In this document: piece by piece, positions 4,931 through 9,488 of the stretch | Numbering within the stretch: position 1 is the first letter of the stretch | How the letters are laid out: the number at the start of each line of letters is the position of its first letter | From: Elusimicrobiota bacterium | Lineage (GTDB): Bacteria; Elusimicrobiota; Elusimicrobia; O2-12-FULL-59-9 | DNA: 9,488 bases | Direction: 5' to 3' | Assembly: GCA_016206405.1 (NCBI GenBank) | Contig: JACQRQ010000135.1 | Span: 1-9,488 of the forward strand | Made by a program: the position numbers and the translations under genes | Notes under the pieces: generated by a model | The model's input: only the letters and a program-made list of their open reading frames with translations | Databases searched by the model: none | What the model was told of the DNA's origin: nothing

Positions 4931-5910
4931 AACTCGAACTCCAACCAGGTTTGGGGGTCGACGGCTTCTCCATGAAGGTAAAGCCCCCAATGCAGGTGGG
5001 GGGCTGATGAAAACCCGGTCGTTCCCGCCGCGCCGATAAGCTCGCCGGCCTCCACTCTTTGACCCTCCCTGACCGCGATGGATTCCAGATGCATGTAAAG
5101 GGACGACACGCCCTGCCCATGATTGAGGATGACGAGTTTGCCTTGAAGCGGGAAGGCGCCCGTCAGGACGATTTCGCCCGCGTTGGGCGCTTGGACGGGG
5201 CTGCCGGCTTTGGCGGCGATGTCCTGGCCCCGGTGGATGCGCCAGGCGGCATTCCGGTTGACCCTGCGGCGCGTGCCGTAAATTTCCGTCAGCCTCCCGC
5301 GCAGCGGCGCCCCGAACTTGCCCTTCCAAAGCTGATCGGCGGTTTCCAAGGTGAGTTTGGAGCGAATGAGGGCCGCCGCCTCTTGGATGCGAGGATCTTG
5401 AGTCAGAGCCATCTTGCCCTTCGGCATGGAAAGCTCGGCGGAGGGATATCGGGACGGCCGCACGTAAACCGCGAAGCGGGACCCCGGGCCGCGGCCCCCT
5501 GCGCTGCCCCAGGGACTGAGCCCTGGGACCCGGGAGCCCCAGGGGGGCGTGGGGAGCTGCGGGGACCCGGATGCGCCGGTGGCGCGGCGGACGGCTGCGT
5601 CGAGCAGGGTCCACTCGTAATCGCCGGATTTGCAGTCCACGGGGACGCCGATGAGCGCCCGGTAATCGCCGCCGCCTGTCCGGTAGAAGGGATGGGCGGC
5701 GCCCAGGAAGCTCAAACCGGGCTCCGCGCCGGGGGAAAGACCCCGCGCGAGTATTCTCAGGGTTTGGCCCGGCTCGATGATATCGGGGTAGGTGATTGCA
5801 ATGGCGGAATGGCGTTTTGGAAAATTGAGGCGGATTCCGGCGATGAGCAGCGCCGCCGCCACGAAGGAGGTGAAGATTTCCAGACTGCGTCGGGTCTTGG
5901 GAAATCGCAT
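4927..5910 (-). CDS. M23-family (LytM/lysostaphin-type) metallopeptidase, membrane-anchored
   Basis: This 327-residue protein has a basic N-terminus and one hydrophobic segment (about 11-28) acting as an anchor or uncleaved signal. A middle region of unclear fold (35-195) precedes the LytM domain (about 200-322). Zinc ligands are H226 and D230 in HRGQD, and H307 in HLHWG; H274 in YMHLE and H305 complete the active site. All are present, so it should cleave peptidoglycan cross-links or act as an envelope-remodelling peptidase. A Pro/Gly-rich stretch (about 108-145) interrupts the middle region and is encoded by an unusual GC-rich palindromic DNA segment; the flanking protein reads on naturally. 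The ATG at 5910 has no clear ribosome binding site. The HicA-like gene lies 64 bases upstream on the same strand, and co-transcription is likely because no promoter is seen in the gap. The stop codon shares CTAG with pcm. Confidence 0.9.
   Translation of the reverse strand: MRFPKTRRSLEIFTSFVAAALLIAGIRLNFPKRHSAIAITYPDIIEPGQTLRILARGLSPGAEPGLSFLGAAHPFYRTGGGDYRALIGVPVDCKSGDYEWTLLDAAVRRATGASGSPQLPTPPWGSRVPGLSPWGSAGGRGPGSRFAVYVRPSRYPSAELSMPKGKMALTQDPRIQEAAALIRSKLTLETADQLWKGKFGAPLRGRLTEIYGTRRRVNRNAAWRIHRGQDIAAKAGSPVQAPNAGEIVLTGAFPLQGKLVILNHGQGVSSLYMHLESIAVREGQRVEAGELIGAAGTTGFSSAPHLHWGLYLHGEAVDPQTWLEFEF
5508..5544 (-). repeat. Alternating inverted heptamers inside the M23 gene
   Basis: CCCAGGG (5508-5514), CCCTGGG (5521-5527) and CCCAGGG (5538-5544) alternate in orientation, so the middle copy can pair with either neighbour. 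A CCCGGG palindrome lies between the second and third. The segment is read in frame as part of a Pro/Gly/Trp-rich stretch. It resembles a small palindromic element inserted without breaking the frame, though origin by local expansion is also possible. Confidence 0.55.
5566..5590 (-). repeat. GC-rich repeat, copy 2 (codes RRATGASG in the M23 peptidase)
   Basis: This is the partner of 3189-3213: 23 of 25 bases are identical, with the same strand and codon phase. It directly abuts the palindromic Pro/Gly-rich segment, so the two together may mark one inserted block of roughly 35-40 codons. Confidence 0.5.
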
Positions 5911-5974
5911 GGAAGCCGGCGCGAATTCGGCGGTTTGCGGCGCCGGGGCGGGTACTTGCCTGCGCTCCGGCGTC

Positions 5975-6163
5975 TTAGTGCGGCGGTTCGATGCCGAGGC
6001 TGCGGCAGATTTTTTTCACGGTGAATTCCGCGATCTCGTTGTGGCGGGTCACGGGGACTTCTTGTCCGTTGGCGCTATTCTTGAAGATGGAGTATTTGCC
6101 GGCTTCGCGCGATAGAACGCATTCGTGGTCGGCCAGATAGCGGATGAATTCTCGGCGTTTCAT
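5975..6163 (-). CDS. HicA-like (YcfA family) small protein lacking the catalytic histidine
   Basis: HicA toxins are small dsRBD-fold mRNA interferases that are neutralised by HicB. This 62-residue protein has the whole family pattern: MKRREFIRYL (1-10), CVLSREAGKYSIF (15-27), VPVTRHNEIAEFTVKKICRSLGI (36-58). The normal G-(S/K)-H triplet carrying the catalytic His reads GKY (22-24), with Tyr24 from a TAC codon one transition from CAC. The rest looks well kept, so the protein may bind RNA without cutting it. No HicB-like frame lies on either side: upstream are 78 bases of leader and spacer, then metF; downstream is the M23 gene. AAGGAG (complement of 6173-6178) and GAGG close to the ATG support the start, and it has its own strong promoter. 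Confidence 0.8.
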   Translation of the reverse strand: MKRREFIRYLADHECVLSREAGKYSIFKNSANGQEVPVTRHNEIAEFTVKKICRSLGIEPPH

Positions 6164-6224
6164 ATCCTCAAGCTCCTTCCCGGGCCTTGGGCGGCGCGCC
6201 TGCGTCGCCGATCTTTGCGCTCTG

Positions 6225-6253
6225 ATTATAACGTATTTTAACTACCGAGACAA
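6225..6253 (-). promoter_or_regulatory. Predicted sigma-70 promoter of the HicA-like gene
   Basis: On the minus strand TTGTCT (6253-6248) and a perfect TATAAT (6230-6225) are separated by 17 bases. The -35 lies in the final codons of metF. Transcription would start near 6218, giving a leader of about 55 bases, and may continue into the M23 gene. Confidence 0.65.
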
Positions 6254-7120
6254 TTCCCGCTGGAGCTCGGAGCAGACGGCCAGGGAGGCCCGGGATTGGT
6301 TTAAGGTGTAGAAATGAATGCCCGGAGCGCCGCCGGCCAGCAGCTCGCGGCATTGCCGCAGCGCGTAGCCGATGCCGGCCTGGGCGACGGCCTCATCGTC
6401 GTCGCGGATGGGCTCCAGCAGGGCGGTCAGCTCCCGCGGCAGTTTGGCCCCGCACATCGTGGTGAATTTTTGAATCTGCTTGAAGCTGCGGATGGGCATG
6501 ATGCCCGGAACGATGGGGACCTCGATGCCGATCTTCCTGGCTTTGGCGGCGAAGAGGAAATAGTCGGCGTTGTTGAAAAAAAGCTGGGTGAAGACCGCGT
6601 CGGCCCCGGCCTGCACCTTGGCGTGGAGGTGGCGAAGGTCGGCTTCTTTGGAGGCGGCTTCCAAGTGCCCTTCCGGATAGCCGGCGACGCCGATGGAAAA
6701 ATTCCCCAGGCGTTTGAGGTGCCGGACGAGGTCGACGGCGTATTTATAATCCCTTTTTTCGAGCGGGAGGGCGGAGCCGTCCAAGGGCGGGTCGCCGCGC
6801 AGCGCCATGATGTTTTCGATGCCGTAGGAGCGCAGCGTTTCGACGGTTCGCTCTATCTCCGGGCGCGAATGGGCGATGCAGGTCAGGTGGGCCACGGTCT
6901 CCACGCCCGAGGCTTTTTTCATCCAGCCGCTCGTTTCAAGAGTCTTTTCGCGGGCCGTCCCCATGGCGCCGTATGTCAAGGTCAGAAAAGATGGATGGAG
7001 GGTTTTAAGGTCATGCACGGTCTGCTTGAATTTTTCAAATCCCTCCGGCGTCTTTGGAAGAAAAAATTCGAATGAGAAAACGGGGCGGTTGGCGTCTTTG
7101 TAGGCGTCTTTCAGGAGCAT
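6242..7120 (-). CDS. metF: 5,10-methylenetetrahydrofolate reductase MetF
   Basis: MetF is an FAD enzyme that reduces 5,10-methylene-THF to 5-methyl-THF, the methyl donor for methionine synthesis. The 292-residue single-domain length is the bacterial norm. Motifs in order are FSFEFFLPKT (15-24, catalytic Glu18; the family more often has FFPPKT), TLTYGAMGT (47-55), HLTCI (78-82), NIMALRGDPP (103-112, Asp110), IGVAGYPEGH (143-152), VFTQLFFN (176-183, Gln179), VPGIMPI and, near the C-terminus, GIHFYTLNQS. Nothing is missing. No Shine-Dalgarno is seen before ATG 7120, although the promoter is good. The upstream dyad suggests repressor control. No metH or folate gene is adjacent. The gene's end carries the -35 of the HicA-like promoter. 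Confidence 0.96.
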   Translation of the reverse strand: MLLKDAYKDANRPVFSFEFFLPKTPEGFEKFKQTVHDLKTLHPSFLTLTYGAMGTAREKTLETSGWMKKASGVETVAHLTCIAHSRPEIERTVETLRSYGIENIMALRGDPPLDGSALPLEKRDYKYAVDLVRHLKRLGNFSIGVAGYPEGHLEAASKEADLRHLHAKVQAGADAVFTQLFFNNADYFLFAAKARKIGIEVPIVPGIMPIRSFKQIQKFTTMCGAKLPRELTALLEPIRDDDEAVAQAGIGYALRQCRELLAGGAPGIHFYTLNQSRASLAVCSELQRELSR

Positions 7121-7152
7121 AGGCAGCGGGCTCTGACGGCAAAGAAGCGGTT

Positions 7153-7182
7153 ATTGTACGGTTTTTGAGCGAAACTTGGCAA
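7153..7182 (-). promoter_or_regulatory. Predicted sigma-70 promoter of metF
   Basis: On the minus strand TTGCCA (7182-7177) and TACAAT (7158-7153) are separated by 18 bases; each hexamer is one mismatch from consensus. The expected start near 7146 gives a leader of about 26 bases. The -35 is covered by a perfect dyad. Confidence 0.6.
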
Positions 7183-7196
7183 ATCCCGTATTTGCC
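7178..7196. promoter_or_regulatory. Operator-like dyad overlapping the metF -35
   Basis: GGCAAAT (7178-7184) and ATTTGCC (7190-7196) form a perfect 7+7 inverted repeat around CCCGT. Placement over the -35 is typical of a repressor site. It is also 15 bases upstream of the divergent gene at 7211, so one regulator could act on both. It does not match the E. coli MetJ box (AGACGTCT repeats) or an obvious S-box riboswitch. Confidence 0.5.
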
Positions 7197-7210
7197 CGCC
7201 GCTCCGGGAA

Positions 7211-7714
7211 ATGATTAAATGGTCCCAGCGCCGGAAAACTTCGCGCATGAACAAATCGCCTGAATTCATCGGGGAAGCTCTGGGAGACCTGTTCAGTCAT
7301 TGGGTCGGCTTTGGGCTTCCGGGCTTGCGGCAAAGCCTGGGACTGGCCTCGTTAAGCGAGGCCGGCCGCCTCAAGGCCGAATGGGAACTTATCGTTTTCG
7401 CCGCGTATGTCCTTCAAAAACTGATCAGCCGCCGCTTCGACGACGCGCAGGCCGGCCCGGCCGCCCGCGGCGCTTTTATGGAGACCGCCCTGGACGAGGA
7501 ACTCCTGGAGACGGTCAAAAACCTGATGGAAAGCCGCCTGATGGAATACGACGAAAGCCCGTTCCAGGAGCCGGATGGGAGCATGGGCGCGGAGTTGTGC
7601 GCGCAATTGTACGGGCATATTTACATGGATGAGTCCGAGGATGACGCCAGATGGGAGCTGCTGCGAAAAACTTTTAGCGAGCTGTCGCAAAAAGCTCAGC
7701 CCATCCTTTCTTAA
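7211..7714 (+). CDS. Uncharacterised small soluble protein
   Basis: I do not recognise this 167-residue protein. It has no signal peptide or membrane segment and is probably mostly helical. Residues 17-75 hold a moderately hydrophobic helical region (LGDLFSHWVGFGLPGL, then WELIVFAAYVLQKLI). The region from 95 is acidic with ELLETVKNLMES and a DESEDD cluster at 140-145; there is a single Cys (C130). The codon use resembles its neighbours and it fills the space between two well-called genes, so it is likely real. The start may be ATG 7211 (only a GGGAA two bases before) or the in-frame ATG 7247, where the first 12 basic residues would be lost; the sequence does not decide. It is divergent from metF across 90 bases and shares its TTAA stop with mscS on the other strand. 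Confidence 0.7.
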   Translation: MIKWSQRRKTSRMNKSPEFIGEALGDLFSHWVGFGLPGLRQSLGLASLSEAGRLKAEWELIVFAAYVLQKLISRRFDDAQAGPAARGAFMETALDEELLETVKNLMESRLMEYDESPFQEPDGSMGAELCAQLYGHIYMDESEDDARWELLRKTFSELSQKAQPILS

Positions 7715-8796
7715 TTCTTCTGGGCGGGGGCGTCCGCCTGCGGCGCCAGACGCACCGTCTGGGTTGGGACCGCGAAATTAATTCCCGCCTTCTCAAAGCC
7801 TTCCTTGAGCGCGAAATTAAACTGTTGGCGCGAGTCCATGTAGACGTTGTAGTCGCTCGACAGGACGTAATAGACGATTTCAAAAACCAGGCTGTAGCCG
7901 CCGAAACTCTTGAAATGGACCCGGTCGAGCTTGGTTCGGCCGATGCGCTGGAGGATGCCCGCCGTCATTTCCGGAATCATCTTTAATTTTTCAGACGGCG
8001 TCTCGTAGGGCACGTGGATCTCAAAGGAAACCCGGCGGCTCACCATCCGCTGGAAATTCCGGATGCGGGACTGGGTCAAATCGGAGTTGGAAAAGACGAT
8101 CTGCTCTCCGTCCAGGCTCTGGATGCGCGTGGTCTTGATGCCGACGTATTCGACCACGCCCATCAGTTCGCCGACGATGATGAAATCGCCGATGCGAAAG
8201 GGCTTGTCGGCATAGATGATGAACGAGGAAAAAAGGTCTCCCAGCAGGTTTTGCGCCGCCAGCGCGATGGCCACGCCGCCGATGCCCAGCCCGGCCACCA
8301 TCGTGGTGACCTTGAAGCCGAGGTTGTCGAAAACAAAAATCGCGCCGCATCCCCATAAGACGGCGTTGACCACCAGCTTGATGTTGCGGATGGCGGCTTG
8401 ATTGCTCAGATCCTGCCTGTCCTTGAAGGCGTACTTTTCGACGAGGTAGGCCGCCGAGGCTTGCAGGAGCCGGAGCACCCGGTAGGACAAAAGGATGGCG
8501 AACGCAAAAACGATGATCTTGTCGATGGCCGCGCTGAGCTTAAGCTGGCGCGTGGCGAAGTACAAAGCGGCGATGAGGTAGTCGGGGTACCCTATCCGCG
8601 ACAACAGATCGACCAGCAAGTCGTCGAATTCCGTTTGGGTGCGGATCGCGAGTTTTTTGAGCCGCGACAGGACTAGGGATCTCAGCGCGTAGAGCGCCAG
8701 CAGGGCGGCGACGAAAGTCGCCGCGGTCGTCAGATAGGCGCGCAGATCGTTTCCGAAATAGGATTGGGACAGCAACGCGCGGAGTTCGGGGTTCAC
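7711..8796 (-). CDS. MscS-family mechanosensitive ion channel
   Basis: MscS channels open under membrane tension and release solutes on osmotic downshock. This 361-residue protein has hydrophobic segments at about 22-42, 68-85, 93-112 and 140-158, followed by the pore-lining helix (about 162-195: VTTMVAGLGIGGVAIALAA and then NLLGDLFSSF), rich in Gly and Ala as expected. Next come the beta domain DKPFRIGDFIIVG (197-209), VEYVGIKTTRIQSLDGEQIVFSNSDL (215-240), an alpha/beta C-terminal domain and the classic ending FAVPTQTVRL (341-350). It is longer at the N-terminus than E. coli MscS (286 aa), with one or two extra helices. Its GTG start lies inside GTGA, which also carries the stop of the upstream lipoprotein gene, so translation is probably coupled. 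The stop shares TTAA with the opposing gene. Confidence 0.93.
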   Translation of the reverse strand: MNPELRALLSQSYFGNDLRAYLTTAATFVAALLALYALRSLVLSRLKKLAIRTQTEFDDLLVDLLSRIGYPDYLIAALYFATRQLKLSAAIDKIIVFAFAILLSYRVLRLLQASAAYLVEKYAFKDRQDLSNQAAIRNIKLVVNAVLWGCGAIFVFDNLGFKVTTMVAGLGIGGVAIALAAQNLLGDLFSSFIIYADKPFRIGDFIIVGELMGVVEYVGIKTTRIQSLDGEQIVFSNSDLTQSRIRNFQRMVSRRVSFEIHVPYETPSEKLKMIPEMTAGILQRIGRTKLDRVHFKSFGGYSLVFEIVYYVLSSDYNVYMDSRQQFNFALKEGFEKAGINFAVPTQTVRLAPQADAPAQKN

Positions 8797-9347
8797 GGCG
8801 GAGTTCTCTGGCCGGCACCCATGCCGCGAGCGAAACTCTCAAAAAGCGTCCGGTTTTTAAGGATCGTCGCTTTAGGCCCGAGGAGCTTAAAAAACACCAA
8901 ACCTTGAGGGCCTTTGACGATGGCGCCCAGCATGGCGTGCCCCGGCTGGGCCTTTTGAGGCCCCATCGCGGGCATGTCGGCGGCGTAAGTCCCCTCGATG
9001 TAAGCGGTGGTGATTTCAAGCCCCGCCGCTTTAAACACGTCGGTTTGGGCGGGGGAGGTTTTTCCGCCGGCGGCGGTGAACTGGGCCGTCCAGCGGGTCA
9101 AATTCTGGGATTCCGTGCCGCCCTGTCCGGGTCCGAAGAAAAAAACGGCCAACTCTCCGTCTTCTTCGACGCGGTACTCTCTGGCGCGCATGGAGGATTT
9201 GGGAGGGACGGAGCGCCAGGCTTCAGGGATGTTGAAGCCCACTCCGGCCACGACGTCCGCGTAAGAGGAGGCGGGTTTGTTTTGCGCCGGCTGGCGGCAG
9301 GCGCACAAGATGGAAATAACGAGAAGGCGGCCGATTCTTGAAAGCAC
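8793..9347 (-). CDS. Predicted lipoprotein, uncharacterised
   Basis: The 184-residue product starts with a short leader (RIGRLLVISIL) ending in LCAC, a lipobox with Cys17 as the lipidated residue; Cys at -2 is unusual. The mature part is small and globular: VGFNIPEAWRSVPPKSSMRAREYRV (36-60), then AVFFFGPGQGGTESQNLTRWTAQF (67-90). This W-R-x-V-P-P-x-S-S-M-R and F-G-x-G-Q-G-G-x(4)-N-x(2)-R-W pattern recalls conserved secreted proteins I have seen in several diderm phyla, with no function I can name. The GTG start has an excellent AGGGGGA site before it, lying in the last codons of the preceding gene. It is the middle gene of a three-gene unit and overlaps mscS by four bases. Confidence 0.82.
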   Translation of the reverse strand: MLSRIGRLLVISILCACRQPAQNKPASSYADVVAGVGFNIPEAWRSVPPKSSMRAREYRVEEDGELAVFFFGPGQGGTESQNLTRWTAQFTAAGGKTSPAQTDVFKAAGLEITTAYIEGTYAADMPAMGPQKAQPGHAMLGAIVKGPQGLVFFKLLGPKATILKNRTLFESFARGMGAGQRTPP

Positions 9348-9349
9348 TT

Positions 9350-9488
9350 TCAGTCCCCCTCGCCGGCGATGGGCGGCGCGAGGTCCGTGGCCGGGGCGGT
9401 ATTTTTCTCCGCGGGGGATACCGGGCGGACCGTTTCCCGGGACAGCGGACGCGGCGGCGGCGGCGCCGGCGGGAGCGGGGGCGGGGGC
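9350..9488 (-). CDS. C-terminal end of a proline-rich protein (N-terminus beyond window)
   Basis: An open frame enters from the right edge and stops at TGA 9352-9350, leaving two bases before the next gene's GTG. The visible 45 residues are Pro-rich at first (PPPPLPPAPPPPRPLSRE) and then read TVRPVSPAEKNTAPATDLAP, ending in GEGD. The tight spacing, and the next gene's ribosome binding site inside its last codons, support a real gene in an operon with the lipoprotein and mscS. The low-complexity tail allows no family call. Confidence 0.55.
   Translation of the reverse strand, partial: PPPPLPPAPPPPRPLSRETVRPVSPAEKNTAPATDLAPPIAGEGD
9354..9360 (-). promoter_or_regulatory. Ribosome binding site supporting the GTG start of the lipoprotein gene
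   Basis: AGGGGGA (minus strand) ends 6 bases before GTG 9347 and decides this start in the absence of an ATG. Confidence 0.65.

Noticed and set aside
5059..6024. A 321-codon plus-strand open frame across the M23 and HicA-like genes
   Set aside because: It runs antisense through two genes with intact family motifs and crosses the gap between them; its composition is that of a shadow frame.
6168..6353. A small minus-strand frame beside the HicA-like gene, examined as a possible HicB antitoxin
   Set aside because: Its product has no HicB features; it covers the metF 3' end and the HicA promoter and leader.
7165..7194. Possible promoter for the gene at 7211 (TTGAGC-18-TATTTG)
   Set aside because: Both hexamers are poor matches, and the -10 falls within the dyad, whose bases are explained by the inverted repeat.
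9430..9488. GC-rich triplet and hexamer repeats at the right edge, considered as a tandem repeat or CRISPR-like array
   Set aside because: They are short and irregular, and are explained as Pro codons of a proline-rich C-terminus read on the minus strand.

Overview
The window is a gene-dense, GC-rich piece of bacterial chromosome. It holds eleven protein genes that can be read with confidence, plus the 3' end of a twelfth. Two predicted lipoproteins, an M23 peptidase, a signal-peptide-bearing zinc carboxypeptidase and an MscS channel point to a diderm (Gram-negative type) envelope. The mix of proteins would fit a deep-branching lineage such as Elusimicrobiota or a deltaproteobacterium-like group, but the sequence alone does not settle this. 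I see no rRNA, tRNA, CRISPR array, insertion sequence or prophage gene.

Layout from left to right. At 1-511 (-) is the receiver domain of a response regulator cut by the window edge. Divergent from it, at 548-1884 (+), is a two-gene unit: rsmD (16S rRNA guanine methyltransferase) and a RecB/Cas4-like PD-(D/E)XK nuclease with a probable Fe-S cluster. An exported M14 zinc carboxypeptidase at 1854-3284 (-) converges on the nuclease gene. A second divergent region leads to a ComB-family phosphatase (3438-4154, +) followed 2 bases later by a lipoprotein-type isoaspartyl methyltransferase, pcm (4157-4930, +). Next on the minus strand are an M23 peptidase (4927-5910), an orphan HicA-like protein (5975-6163) and metF (6242-7120). 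Divergent from metF is an unrecognised gene (7211-7714, +). The window closes with a minus-strand operon: a proline-rich protein (partial, 9350-9488), a lipoprotein (8793-9347) and an MscS channel (7711-8796).

Packing is very tight. All three convergent gene pairs overlap at their 3' ends, two of them by exactly one palindromic tetranucleotide (CTAG, TTAA) that supplies both stop codons. No room is left for intrinsic terminators between them. Gene control seems concentrated in the short divergent regions. There, good sigma-70-type promoters (TATAAT or close, 17-18 base spacers) can be read for rsmD, the carboxypeptidase, the HicA-like gene and metF, and a weaker one for the response regulator. 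A perfect 7+7 dyad covers the metF -35 element.

The genes fall into housekeeping (rsmD, metF), protein repair and turnover at the envelope (Pcm lipoprotein, M14 and M23 peptidases), osmotic protection (MscS) and a few of unclear role. I did not find a clear new multi-gene system. The best leads are the membrane-anchored Pcm, a HicA with its catalytic histidine replaced by tyrosine and no HicB partner, an RsmD with a GPPY instead of DPPY/NPPY motif, in-frame GC-rich repeat insertions in two exported peptidases, and the metF operator-like dyad.
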